From Amycolatopsis sp. CA-230715 (GTDB lineage Bacteria > Actinomycetota > Actinomycetes > Mycobacteriales > Pseudonocardiaceae): 64,000 bases of DNA. Positions 44,756 to 53,354 of this stretch are shown here, one piece after another. Where the stretch lies: positions 4,773,501 to 4,837,500 of the forward strand of contig NZ_CP059997.1 in assembly GCF_018736145.1 (NCBI RefSeq), written 5' to 3'. Position 1 is the stretch's first letter, and every line of letters starts with the position of its first letter. The notes below the pieces were generated by a model that saw only the letters and a list, made by a program, of their open reading frames with translations, did not search any database and was not told the origin of the DNA. The position numbers were made by a program, and so were the translations under genes.

Positions 44756-47700
44756 CAGGCGTCCACCGTGTGCCGGACGGCAAAGACACCGACGGGGCGC
44801 AGCACGCGGCACGCGACGTAGCCGAACAGCGCGAGGTCGATGTTCGCCGGGCCGCCGCGTTCCTCGAACCGGAATGTCAGGAGCGGCGACTCCCACGCCC
44901 ATACGTCGTTCGAGTTGAAGCCGAGCACGTCGGCGTCCCCGGCGGCGTTGCCGGACATCGACCACGCCGGTTGCGCGGCGAGCCCGTCGACGTACCAGCC
45001 CTGCGTCACCGCGTTGCCGACGCCGACCGTGTTCTGTGCGCCGACGGACGGGAGCAGCGGCCGCCCGGTGTTGTCGAGCGCGGTAGCGAACGCCGAAGTT
45101 CCCTCGGCGGAAAGGAACATCCTGTTCGGCGCACCGAAGCGGCGGAACGGGTAGGCGGCCAGCGCCGCGCGGGAACCCATGATCAGCTTTTCGCCGCCGA
45201 GCGTGCCACCGGCGACCGAACCGCCCTTGGTGGTCGACACCTGCGCGCCCGAGGGAACGAACCCGCCGGTGATCGCGCCGCCCTGCCCGTTCGGGCCGTT
45301 GAGTTCGGCGTAGAGCTTTGCTTCGGTCTGCTGGGTGTAGGACTCCTGCATTGCCTGCGTCGCGATCGCGTCGATCGCGGGGTTGGCCGAGTCGACGATT
45401 TCGCGGGTGAGGCTGAACAGCCCCGACACTGCGCCGGGCGAAACGGTCTTGGTGCCGACGACGAGCGTGCCGCCGGTGGGGTTGGTGCCCTCGGTGTGAT
45501 TGCCGGTCATCCCGGACGCCGAGCCGAACGCGGGGATGGTGAACGGGGTTGCGTCGGTGAGCGTTCCGCGGCTGACCGCCGACCACAGTGGACGGCCCTG
45601 CATGAGCTGGGTGACGTAGAGGTCCGGCCGGTAGCCGGGCGGGATCACGGCGGCGGCGTTGCCGGTATTCGCACCGAACCGCACCGGCTCGGAGGCTTCA
45701 CGGCTGGCGTTGGTGAGCTGGAGCGAGAACTTGTTGAGCCGGTCGCGGGCGTCCACATCGCCCTCGGTGCGCGCCTTCCAGGCGTCGCGCACCATCGAGT
45801 GCCCGTTACCGTCCATTCGGTACACCAGGGGCTCACGGACGACGGCGGCGCCTTCCCCGGCGGGGATGACCTGGCGGCCGCCCTGCGGCTGCGGCAGGTT
45901 CGCGAACGCCTCGGCGACCGCGGTACGGATGGACTCGGACAGGCCGGTAGCGAGCTGCGCGAAGTCGACGGCCGCCGGAGCGGCCGGGGCGGGCTCGGCC
46001 GGGGTCGGCTCGGCGGCCGGTGCGGCGGGTGCGGACACGGTGGTTTCCTCTCGGGTTGCGGCGACGTGCGCGACTCTCGCGCCGTCGAAAGCGGGCATTG
46101 CGGTCAGCGCGACGGCGCGCAGGGTTCCGCTGTGCACCAGGCACACGGTTTCGTCGGTGGGGTCGGGCTCCCAGCCGTCGCCGGGCTCGAAGTCCACTTC
46201 GATCGAGAAGCCGTCGTAAACGTGGTCTTCGGCGAGCGCGAGCATCGCGTCCCCCTCGGCGCCGCGCCCGATGCGGAACGACGCGACGAGCCCGGCGTGA
46301 GTGCTTTCCAGCGTGGCGGCGTAGCCGAATGACTGCGCGCGGTCGTGGTCCCTGTTCAACTTCACTCGGGATGCGTCGCCGCCCCAGTGCAGGGAGTCCT
46401 TCGCGAACCGCCAGCGGCGGCCGCCGGAGCGCGCGACCGCGCCCCAGGGCACGGCGACGCCGGACACGGTGCGCTTGGCACTGTCCACTGTGAACTGTGC
46501 GGTTGCGGCGTCGAGGTCGAACCCGAGCGCGAGCGGGCCGTCCGCGGTGAAGTGCCAACGCTGGCCAGCAGTGGCGGCCACGGCGTCCTCCTTGCTGGTG
46601 GTGGGGGCGGGCGGCGCCTGCTCGACGGGCGGCGGCGCGGCCGGGGCGGGTGGTTTCTGCGGGCGCGCGCTCGGGATGTCTTCCAGCTCGGCGATTCGCT
46701 CGTCGTTGTAGACGCCGACACGGCGCCCGATCTCGTAGACCTGCATGCGGGTCAAGGTGTCCGAGCGAAGGAAGCCCTCGTACTGGAACCGCGCGAAGTG
46801 CCCACGCGGCAACACGTCCCCCATCGATAGCCGGTCTTCGATCGCGGTCACGTACGCCTTCAGCGTGAAGTCGAGCATGTCGAGGCGACGTTGCTCGGCG
46901 TTCTGGTAAGTCCGGGTCGTGGTCGACACCCCGAGGTCTTCGGGGTCGAGCCCGCAGATACGGGAGATCTCCAACACGGCGGTGTCGCGCGCCTGCGCGA
47001 GCTGGAGTTGCTCGGGGTTCCACTGCAAGACGTTCGCGCGCAGCGCGGCGCCGACGTAGCCCCACGAACGGGACCGGTTCGCCTCTTCCCACTCGTCGAG
47101 CAAGTCGCGCACCTCGTCCGGGGTCGGGTCCATCGCACCCTCGGCGGGCGCGAAGTACCCCAGCGGCAACGGGTCGCTGGCGTAGCGGGCGGCGGCGCGG
47201 TCGAGCAGAAGACACGTCCGGATCGCTCGGGCACCGGCGGTCAGGAGCGGGTCATTCGGCGAGTCGATACGGATCAACTCGGCGTCGGGCACCCACTCCC
47301 ACGCCCCACCCTGCACACGTCCGTCCGAAGAGGACACGTAGACCTTGGCGTTTTGCTGGACGTTGACCGCGCGCGGTTCCAGCCGCCGCACCTTCGTGGG
47401 GTAGCCGTGCCAACCGAACTCGGTGATGCGCAACCACGCGCGGCCCTCGAAAAAGAGGTCTTCCACGATTCGCGTCATGGTGACTGACCGGGCGGTGTCG
47501 GGCTCGGGCTGCTCGAACAGCACGTTCGGCACCGTCTGCCGGTCGCGGTTGTGCACGCGCATGGGCAGCGCGCCGAGCGTGCCGCAAATCAGGTCCCGTG
47601 AGCGTTTCACCGCGCCGACGCTCATGGCCTGCGCGCGCCCGATCCGCGGTTCGATCGGCCCGTCCATCGGCAGGCCGCCGCCGAACGTCATTTCCGGCGG

Positions 47701-47820
47701 CAGGTCGAGCGTGAAATTCAGGGGACGGGAGAAGCGTTCCCCGGCGCTCGGGGTCGCCGGGGAACCGTCACCACCTCTCGGTGCGTCGCGCCAGGAGCGC
47801 AGCGTCCGGAACCATCCCAC
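44755..47820 (-). CDS. portal-protease-major capsid fusion polyprotein
   Basis: One uninterrupted 1021-residue frame joins three head proteins. Residues ~1-390 are an HK97-type portal (SVGAVKRSRDLICGTLGALP, RSWGYVGAALRANVLQWNPE, STTTRTYQNAEQRRLDMLDF). After a Pro/Ala linker, residues ~440-590 are an S78-type prohead protease with its likely catalytic His in LNRDHDRAQSFGYAA (about 492) and Ser in YDGFSIEVDFEPG (about 539). After a second Pro/Ala-rich segment (~595-650), residues ~650-1021 are an HK97-type capsid protein (IPPGYRPDLYVTQLMQGRPL, FSLTREIVDSANPAIDAIAT, FRFEERGGPANIDLALFGY). The 590-650 segment may act as scaffold (delta domain). The protease could release the parts. Fusion of all three is unusual. 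Confidence 0.88.
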   Translation of the reverse strand: MGWFRTLRSWRDAPRGGDGSPATPSAGERFSRPLNFTLDLPPEMTFGGGLPMDGPIEPRIGRAQAMSVGAVKRSRDLICGTLGALPMRVHNRDRQTVPNVLFEQPEPDTARSVTMTRIVEDLFFEGRAWLRITEFGWHGYPTKVRRLEPRAVNVQQNAKVYVSSSDGRVQGGAWEWVPDAELIRIDSPNDPLLTAGARAIRTCLLLDRAAARYASDPLPLGYFAPAEGAMDPTPDEVRDLLDEWEEANRSRSWGYVGAALRANVLQWNPEQLQLAQARDTAVLEISRICGLDPEDLGVSTTTRTYQNAEQRRLDMLDFTLKAYVTAIEDRLSMGDVLPRGHFARFQYEGFLRSDTLTRMQVYEIGRRVGVYNDERIAELEDIPSARPQKPPAPAAPPPVEQAPPAPTTSKEDAVAATAGQRWHFTADGPLALGFDLDAATAQFTVDSAKRTVSGVAVPWGAVARSGGRRWRFAKDSLHWGGDASRVKLNRDHDRAQSFGYAATLESTHAGLVASFRIGRGAEGDAMLALAEDHVYDGFSIEVDFEPGDGWEPDPTDETVCLVHSGTLRAVALTAMPAFDGARVAHVAATREETTVSAPAAPAAEPTPAEPAPAAPAAVDFAQLATGLSESIRTAVAEAFANLPQPQGGRQVIPAGEGAAVVREPLVYRMDGNGHSMVRDAWKARTEGDVDARDRLNKFSLQLTNASREASEPVRFGANTGNAAAVIPPGYRPDLYVTQLMQGRPLWSAVSRGTLTDATPFTIPAFGSASGMTGNHTEGTNPTGGTLVVGTKTVSPGAVSGLFSLTREIVDSANPAIDAIATQAMQESYTQQTEAKLYAELNGPNGQGGAITGGFVPSGAQVSTTKGGSVAGGTLGGEKLIMGSRAALAAYPFRRFGAPNRMFLSAEGTSAFATALDNTGRPLLPSVGAQNTVGVGNAVTQGWYVDGLAAQPAWSMSGNAAGDADVLGFNSNDVWAWESPLLTFRFEERGGPANIDLALFGYVACRVLRPVGVFAVRHTVDA

Positions 47821-47889
47821 CCCAATAACTATACCGGGGACCTCTCGCGAAATGAGAGATCTTCGCGCAAGACTCTTGCGTGCGAGATA

Positions 47890-49458
47890 TCACCCAGCGG
47901 GTTCGGCACTCCGGCGGCGCGAGACGACCACCGGCTTTTGCTGTACCGGCATCGCGCGCGCCAGGTGGACCGCGCCCGCCGTCGCGTACGCGCCGTCGCA
48001 GTGCCCGACGCCGCGCCGGACGAACCGCCACGCGTCGCCCTGGCGCAGCTTCTCCGCGCCGGTGACGTGCGCGGTCAGCAACGGGTCGTCGGAGTGCAGC
48101 ACGCCGCCGGTCTTCACCAGGTCCGCGAGTCCCATGCAGACGGCGGGTACGTCCTGGCGGATCTCTTCGGCGCGGGTGCCTTTCGGTGGCCATCCGGCGG
48201 TGCGGTTCTCCCGCAAGTCGGCGGCGAGCGCGGCGGCCGGGCCCGCCGGGAACCACCCGAACACCCTCGGCTTGACCTTCGCGACGAGCGCGGGCAGCTC
48301 GGCGCGCAACGTCGCCGTGTCCGTCCACGCCTTGACGACCTCCACCCGGACCTTGCGGGAGTCGAGCACGGCGGCCGCCACGAGCGTGGCGTGTTCGCCG
48401 TCGGGCGCTACGTCGAGACACAACGCGATCCGGTGCCGCACGTCGTCGAGCGTTCCGGGCTCGAACCCGGCGGCCCACGCGGCGCCGTCGATCGCGGCAT
48501 CCATGATCGGCACGTTCATGCACATGTTCTCTGTCTTGAACCCCGCGAGCTTCGCGCCGCCGAGCTTGACCGCGGTCTGGGCGTCGCCGAGCAACGCATC
48601 CGGATCGATGCGGCGCCCAAGGTTCGGGTTCGCGTGCGCGAGCGCGTCGAGATCCAAAGGCGACGAACCATCGGGCGCGGAGTACTCGATCAGCCCGGCG
48701 CGCGGGTCGCCTTCTCCGGTCTCGATGAACCGGATAGCGGCGGCGCGCATGTCGTTCAGCACCACGGACGTGTCGTCTCCGGCGTTCGAGATCCCCATGA
48801 CTTGCGCGTCGATCACGGCGTTGGTCGCGGGCACGGCGGCGTCGTGCGCTGAATAGTCGCGGTGCTGGCGCAGCTCGTCCATCACGAGACGGTCGATCGT
48901 GAGCGACCGGCCGCCCTCGGCGTTGCTGGCGGCGATCTTGTACCGCGATCCCTCGTCGAGCGCTTCCTCGATCGCGTCCGCGCGCCAGAGGACCTGTTCG
49001 CCGTTGGCCTTGCGGATGCCGCCGTTCGCGGGGATCTCGGCGTCGAGGTCCGGTACCCGCCGCGCCAGACGGCACGCCTTCCGCCACGACTCGGCGGCGT
49101 AGTCGAGTTTCGTCGACGTGCCGAGCACCAGGCCGACGCGCTCGACGAACAACCAGAACAGGGTCAGGATGACCAACAAGTGCGTCTTGCCGTTCTGGCG
49201 AGCCACGAGGATGAGCAGCTTTCGGAACCGCGGGCGGCCATCGGGCAGCAACTCGCCCGCGTGGATCACCACCCACTCTTGCCACGGGTCCAACGGTTGC
49301 TCGACGACCTCGGCGGCGAACTCGATCACGTCGAACCCGTACGAGGTCTCCGGCGTCAGCTCGCGCAGCGGCGGCGTCCAAATCCGCGGCTCGGTCCGGC
49401 CGAGCACCGCCGGTTGCCCGGCGCCGAGCGGGTAGCCGGGAATCGTCGGGACGCTCAC
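47890..49458 (-). CDS. terminase large subunit
   Basis: A 522-residue protein, MSVPTIPGYPLGAGQPAVLG. The ATPase domain has Walker A LLILVARQNGKTHLLVIL (about 82-99) and Walker B SLTIDRLVMDEL (about 190). The RNase H-like nuclease follows with acidic residues in RIALCLDVAPDGEHATLV and GHCDGAYATAGAVHLAR. It packages DNA into the prohead through the portal. The start overlaps the small-terminase-like gene by 4 bp. Confidence 0.9.
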   Translation of the reverse strand: MSVPTIPGYPLGAGQPAVLGRTEPRIWTPPLRELTPETSYGFDVIEFAAEVVEQPLDPWQEWVVIHAGELLPDGRPRFRKLLILVARQNGKTHLLVILTLFWLFVERVGLVLGTSTKLDYAAESWRKACRLARRVPDLDAEIPANGGIRKANGEQVLWRADAIEEALDEGSRYKIAASNAEGGRSLTIDRLVMDELRQHRDYSAHDAAVPATNAVIDAQVMGISNAGDDTSVVLNDMRAAAIRFIETGEGDPRAGLIEYSAPDGSSPLDLDALAHANPNLGRRIDPDALLGDAQTAVKLGGAKLAGFKTENMCMNVPIMDAAIDGAAWAAGFEPGTLDDVRHRIALCLDVAPDGEHATLVAAAVLDSRKVRVEVVKAWTDTATLRAELPALVAKVKPRVFGWFPAGPAAALAADLRENRTAGWPPKGTRAEEIRQDVPAVCMGLADLVKTGGVLHSDDPLLTAHVTGAEKLRQGDAWRFVRRGVGHCDGAYATAGAVHLARAMPVQQKPVVVSRRRSAEPAG

Positions 49459-49784
49459 GCCCCACTCCGGCGCTCGCGCCGCTTGCGCAGCTCGTCGAGC
49501 GCGGACGCCTTCGCGGCGGCCTGCTCGGGCACGCCCTTCATGAGCGCGCGGCGCGCGGCCGGGGTGGCGCCGAGCGATTCGAGCACCGCGAGCAACTGCC
49601 GCGCCAGCTCGGACACCGTGCGCCCGGATTCCTCGGCGTCGATGGTCGCCGCGAGCCGCACCGCGAGCGCCTGCGCCGCCAAGTCGGCCCGTTCCAGCGC
49701 CAGAACCGCCAGCGCCGACCGAACCGCGCCCACCACGTCCCCGCCGTCCACACGGGTCTCGTCGGCGTCCGCCGGGCCGTTCAC
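49455..49784 (-). CDS. putative terminase small subunit
   Basis: About 109 residues from a GTG at 49784 (VNGPADADETRVDGGDVVGA). It is helical (LAVLALERADLAAQALAVRL; ELARQLLAVLESLGATPAAR) with a basic C-terminus (RKRRERRSGA). Position directly before the large terminase and after an HNH gene supports the call. The start is not secure; a GTG at 49892 is possible. Confidence 0.6.
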   Translation of the reverse strand: MNGPADADETRVDGGDVVGAVRSALAVLALERADLAAQALAVRLAATIDAEESGRTVSELARQLLAVLESLGATPAARRALMKGVPEQAAAKASALDELRKRRERRSGA

Positions 49785-49935
49785 GACCGACCGCCGGGTG
49801 TCGGTGAATGCGGGGAGAGAGAGGACACAGGGGCGTGGATGTCCGGGCACCCAGCCGGCGGGGAAAAACCGCAGGTCAGAGGCACTGTCCACTGTGGTCG
49901 TGTGTTTTCGCAGGTCAGAGTGTTGTGAAGCATGA

Positions 49936-50214
49936 TCACCACCTGGTCATCGATCGAGGCTCGGGGTCGGGCGCGGTGGTGGGGTCGCCTACACGGAGGT
50001 TGCATGCGCGGTGCGCTGCCATGCACAGGGCAGGGTCATCCCCCCGGGCCTTGCCGTGGGGGTGGTGAACCTGTGCCGACATGGGGTGTGGGTGGCGCAA
50101 CCGAGGATCGATGGTGCGGTGACACAGGCCGCACACCCATCCGTCGCGGTCGAGCACGAACGCGCGGACGGCACGCCACCGGCGGGTGCTTCCCCCAGAC
50201 CACGCGCGACTCAT
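49936..50214 (-). CDS. HNH endonuclease
   Basis: 92 residues, MSRAWSGGSTRRWRAVRAFV. The HNH core is clear: VLDRDGWVCGLCHRTID, then QVHHPHGKARGDDPALCMAA, then HRACNLRVGD; the two Cys pairs hold the fold and HH is the active site. HNH proteins next to terminase are needed for DNA cleavage and packaging in HK97-like phages. Confidence 0.85.
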   Translation of the reverse strand: MSRAWSGGSTRRWRAVRAFVLDRDGWVCGLCHRTIDPRLRHPHPMSAQVHHPHGKARGDDPALCMAAHRACNLRVGDPTTAPDPEPRSMTRW

Positions 50215-50263
50215 GCCGGTATTTTAATACCGGTCCCCGTGGTGGCGGGGGTGATGCTCGGCG

Positions 50264-50473
50264 CTAGCGGAGCGGGGTGCCCGTGGAGCGGATGAACGCG
50301 TCAGAACCGAGCCAGCGCCAGCCGTTGCCCTCGTTCTCCACGAGGTAGTGCGTCACCGTCTCGCCGGGGTTTCGCGGGTCGGGCTGCTCGACGTAGCGCA
50401 CGATGCGGTGGACGTGCCCCCAATCGAACAGGCGGAACCGCCGCCCGAGCGGGATGAGCGCGTGTTCGGACAT
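50264..50473 (-). CDS. small hypothetical phage protein
   Basis: 69 residues, MSEHALIPLGRRFRLFDWGH. Beta-rich (VRYVEQPDPRNPGETVTHYL). Coupled to the gene upstream by an ATGA overlap. Unknown function. Confidence 0.5.
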   Translation of the reverse strand: MSEHALIPLGRRFRLFDWGHVHRIVRYVEQPDPRNPGETVTHYLVENEGNGWRWLGSDAFIRSTGTPLR

Positions 50474-50817
50474 CAGCCGTAGAGCCGCGGACCGCCGACC
50501 GTGCGGCGCCGACCGGAAGGCAGCTCGAACCACGCTTCTGGCAGCCATTGGCAGGTTGACACGATCCGGCGGCCGTCCGGTGTGGACAGCTCGAACTTGA
50601 CGTAACCGAGGCGGCCGCCGCGCCAGGTGTCGAGCCAGCCGAGCAAGACGCCGCCGGTTTCGCCCTCGCCGGTCTTCACGCCGTCGGGGTTGGGCGCCAG
50701 GTCGTTGGGGTGGATGGGGAACACGCGCGCCAGTCGAACCCACACGCGGCACGGCTGGACGGGCGTCCAGATGTCGGGGGCCCGGTCGGACCGGTCGGAG
50801 CGCGGCACATCCGGCAC
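50473..50817 (-). CDS. hypothetical phage protein
   Basis: About 114 residues from a GTG at 50817; other starts are possible. The central part reads DLAPNPDGVKTGEGETGGVL, then LGWLDTWRGGRLGYVKFELS, a small beta-rich domain. ATGA overlap with the following gene. No family recognised. Confidence 0.5.
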   Translation of the reverse strand: MPDVPRSDRSDRAPDIWTPVQPCRVWVRLARVFPIHPNDLAPNPDGVKTGEGETGGVLLGWLDTWRGGRLGYVKFELSTPDGRRIVSTCQWLPEAWFELPSGRRRTVGGPRLYG

Positions 50818-50960
50818 GGTAGAACACGTGTTCGATCGTCGCAAGGTGTGGTGAGCGGGCTCTCCACTTCGGACAACGGCACCAACCGCCTGATCTTCTC
50901 CATGCCGGACAGAGCGCGGCCGCCGCGCCGAGCGGGCACCGACCACCCCGCCGGGTGAAG

Positions 50961-51239
50961 TCAGTCCTCGTCCAAGAACGACTCATCCGGGCCGACGTGC
51001 TGCATGCCGTCCGGGCCGGGATTCCGGGGCGCGGAAGCGACCCATTCGCCGCCGTCGTACATGGCGGGGAAGTAGACCCGGTCCTCGGTCCACACGAGCA
51101 TGGCGGCGCCCTCGGTCAACCCGCCACCGGCATTGAACTCGATGTCGAGCACCGACTCGTCCGGAGCAACCGCGACAACAGACGACGCGTCGCCGACGTT
51201 CTCGCGTTCCTCTTGCAACAGCTTCCGCCATGTGGCCAT
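50961..51239 (-). CDS. hypothetical phage protein
   Basis: 92 residues, MATWRKLLQEERENVGDASS. An acidic protein with VLDIEFNAGGGLTEGAAMLV then WTEDRVYFPAMYDGGEWVAS. A pattern seen in actinophage hypothetical proteins; role unknown. Confidence 0.55.
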   Translation of the reverse strand: MATWRKLLQEERENVGDASSVVAVAPDESVLDIEFNAGGGLTEGAAMLVWTEDRVYFPAMYDGGEWVASAPRNPGPDGMQHVGPDESFLDED

Positions 51240-51267
51240 GGTGTCGTCTCCTCGTCGACTGGATTCC

Positions 51268-51387
51268 CTATGCTACGGCAGGGTTTGCGCCTCGATCAGC
51301 CTCCCGACACGACGGGCACAAGATCCCGCCTGGTCCGGTCGGGGCCTCGTCGCACTTCCTGCATACCGCCGGTTTCTCGTCGCCCAT
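51268..51387 (-). CDS. zinc-ribbon microprotein
   Basis: 39 residues: MGDEKPAVCRKCDEAPTGPG then GILCPSCREADRG. Two CxxC knuckles, likely one zinc. It lies 28 bp after the gene upstream. Confidence 0.5.
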   Translation of the reverse strand: MGDEKPAVCRKCDEAPTGPGGILCPSCREADRGANPAVA

Positions 51388-51427
51388 GATCGTGACCCTA
51401 CGTCGGCCACGCGGCGCAGCGACTCGA

Positions 51428-51676
51428 CTACTTGACCGGGTTGCCGTTGTTGTCGTATCCGGCGGTGGCAAGCGCGCGGTAGACGTTGCGGCGGTTGATG
51501 CCGCTTCCCTCTTCGAGGTGGTCGCCGGTGGCGCCAGCTCGACGCGCGGCGGCGAGCGCGGCGTCTCGCTCGGCGCGTAGCTTGTTCACGCGCTGCTCGG
51601 CGGCGGCGAGCGCGGCCGCGGCCTTGCGCAGCGCTGCCAGCTCGGCGGCCGGTGGCGTCGTGGGCTTCGGGGCCAT
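51428..51676 (-). CDS. small helical protein, possible DNA-binding
   Basis: 82 residues, MAPKPTTPPAAELAALRKAA. A long Ala-rich coiled coil (AAAEQRVNKLRAERDAALAA) precedes a short HTH-like end (GINRRNVYRALATAGYDN). Possibly an early regulatory protein. Confidence 0.5.
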   Translation of the reverse strand: MAPKPTTPPAAELAALRKAAAALAAAEQRVNKLRAERDAALAAARRAGATGDHLEEGSGINRRNVYRALATAGYDNNGNPVK

Positions 51677-51721
51677 CGGTCGCGGCCTCCCTTCGGGTAC
51701 AGTGGTCGGCGGAGTTTCCCA

Positions 51722-51757
51722 GGACCCCCGGCGCCGTGCGAGGTGCGCCGGGGGTCC
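51722..51757 (-). terminator. stem-loop
   Basis: GGACCCCCGGCGC (51722-51734) pairs with GCGCCGGGGGTCC (51745-51757), 13 bp, between two leftward genes. Confidence 0.55.
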
Positions 51758-51789
51758 GTCTACATCGGGGTCAGGGTATGCCGTGGGCG

Positions 51790-51820
51790 CCGGGGCGGCG
51801 GCTGGGTGCCGCCGCCCCGG
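51790..51820 (-). terminator. stem-loop after the 51827-52201 gene
   Basis: CCGGGGCGGCGG (51790-51801) pairs with CCGCCGCCCCGG (51809-51820), loop 7 nt, 6 bp beyond the stop at 51827 in the leftward direction. Confidence 0.6.
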
Positions 51821-51826
51821 TCTCAG

Positions 51827-52201
51827 TTACCCGATGATCGAACCCAGGTGAGTTGCGTCGATCCGGCCCCGCACCACGCGGACCGAGCACCCGAACTTGA
51901 AGCGGGTGTCGGCGGTGTTGTGGATGCCGCGCCAGTTGTACCGGTCCGCCACTGTGGTCGCCCGTGCGCGGATGGTCTCCGCTGTCCACTGGGCGAACTC
52001 TTCGGCGTCCTGCACATGGGCTTGCACGGTGATCGTGTGCCCGGCGACCGCGACCACGAGGATCACGGTGGAGGGCATCCGGCCCGTGCGCTGATCGGCT
52101 TTCAGGTCGCTAAGGATGCGACCCGACACCTGGTAGAGGTCATCGCCAGCACTTTCGTGATAGCGGACCCCATAGAACCGATCATCAGCGTAATCGCTCA
52201 C
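51827..52201 (-). CDS. hypothetical phage protein
   Basis: 124 residues, MSDYADDRFYGVRYHESAGD. Beta-rich in the middle (TVILVVAVAGHTITVQAHVQ), helical after (EEFAQWTAETIRARATTV). Flanked by stem-loops on the downstream side. Function unknown. Confidence 0.5.
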   Translation of the reverse strand: MSDYADDRFYGVRYHESAGDDLYQVSGRILSDLKADQRTGRMPSTVILVVAVAGHTITVQAHVQDAEEFAQWTAETIRARATTVADRYNWRGIHNTADTRFKFGCSVRVVRGRIDATHLGSIIG

Positions 52202-52363
52202 GGAGTTTCCCTTTCCTCTCTGTAGTTTTCCCCCTCGCGGGTGGTGCGAGCACCCGGTGAGGGGGCCGCCCCGTTTGGGACCTCTCTATTATGTGTCACC
52301 ACGACTCACTATCGCAAGTGGATAGTGAGTCGTACACGTCACATCTATGGAGTCTTGCGCGGG

Positions 52364-52789
52364 TCAGGCCGTGCCGCGCAGTTCCTCGGCCCGCGCGGCC
52401 GCCAGCTCGCGCGCCCGTTCGGCCGTCGGCGCCCACGCCGTCACGTAGTGCACCGTGCGGCCGGTCACTGCGGCGTCGAGCTCGGCGGCGTGGCGGTCGA
52501 CGTGCACCCGCTCGGGCGGAACGTCGGCGGTGTCGAACACGACCCGCGACGCGCCATGCAGGGGGCGAGGCTCGGCGACGGTCACCGCCTGGTCTTCGAC
52601 CCTCGCGCGGCACTCCCACACGTGCGCCACGAAACCGGTGGCGCCGTCGACGAGCGGAGCCGTGGTGACGAAGTGCCCGTCGCCGAGTTCGCGCGCGAGC
52701 CCGTCGACGTGTGCCCGGTCGGTCCACGCGCCGAGTACCTCGGGCACGCTGCCGGGGAACTGCCGCACCAGAACGTGAAGATCAGCCAT
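52364..52789 (-). CDS. hypothetical phage protein
   Basis: About 141 residues from ATG 52789 (MADLHVLVRQFPGSVPEVLG); an upstream start would overlap the previous gene. It has AHVWECRARVEDQAVTVAEP and HYVTAWAPTAERARELAAAR. No family recognised. Confidence 0.5.
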   Translation of the reverse strand: MADLHVLVRQFPGSVPEVLGAWTDRAHVDGLARELGDGHFVTTAPLVDGATGFVAHVWECRARVEDQAVTVAEPRPLHGASRVVFDTADVPPERVHVDRHAAELDAAVTGRTVHYVTAWAPTAERARELAAARAEELRGTA

Positions 52790-52848
52790 ACCGGGGAATG
52801 CTGCCCGGTCGGCGGCGGCCGGTCGAGCGGGCACGCCGCCCGGCGTGT

Positions 52849-53181
52849 TCACGCGGTCCACGGCGGCAACATCCAATCGTGCGGCGGGATGGGTTCGGTG
52901 TAGACCCTTCGCGCTTCACCAGCGATGCCGTGCCCGTGCTCGTCGACGGCGCACATCCACTCGTAGACGAACGGAGGGCCGACGTACGGCGCCAAGCCGA
53001 TGGCGCGCATCTTCCGGAGTTTCGTCATGGTGATGGTGTGTTCCGGGTCGGACACGTCGCCGCCGGACAGGTGCGGAACGACAACCTGATCGCTTCGGCC
53101 GTCGGCCAACCATTCGAGCAACCACGTTTGCTCGCGGTAGGTCGAGTGCCACGCAAGCGGCGGCGGTGGGGGTGTGCTCAT
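52849..53181 (-). CDS. hypothetical phage protein
   Basis: 110 residues, MSTPPPPPLAWHSTYREQTW. The sequence LLEWLADGRSDQVVVPHLSG, then YVGPPFVYEWMCAVDEHGHG, is typical of actinophage early-region proteins of unknown role. It overlaps the next upstream gene by 4 bp. Confidence 0.5.
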   Translation of the reverse strand: MSTPPPPPLAWHSTYREQTWLLEWLADGRSDQVVVPHLSGGDVSDPEHTITMTKLRKMRAIGLAPYVGPPFVYEWMCAVDEHGHGIAGEARRVYTEPIPPHDWMLPPWTA

Positions 53182-53354
53182 GCTGTCCTCTCTTCGGTTC
53201 GGGCGTCGCGGATGCGTTGCCAGTGGGCGGGGGCGTGCAGGGTTTCGCCGCTCCCGGTGTTCCAACAGGTCTCGTACGGCCGTGCGCCGCACCGCGGGCA
53301 CCGCACGGCTTGCGCCGCAACGCGGGTTGCTTGGTGCTGCGGGGAGGTGCTCAC
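53178..53354 (-). CDS. zinc-ribbon protein
   Basis: 58 residues from a GTG at 53354 that overlaps the upstream stop (GTGA). AAQAVRCPRCGARPYETCWN, then APAHWQRI, is the CPRCGA...C...H-R pattern of small actinobacterial zinc fingers. Confidence 0.6.
   Translation of the reverse strand: MSTSPQHQATRVAAQAVRCPRCGARPYETCWNTGSGETLHAPAHWQRIRDARTEERTA

Noticed and set aside
47768..49465. Long leftward frame overlapping the terminase in another register
   Set aside because: Arg-rich shadow; the terminase frame has Walker and nuclease motifs.
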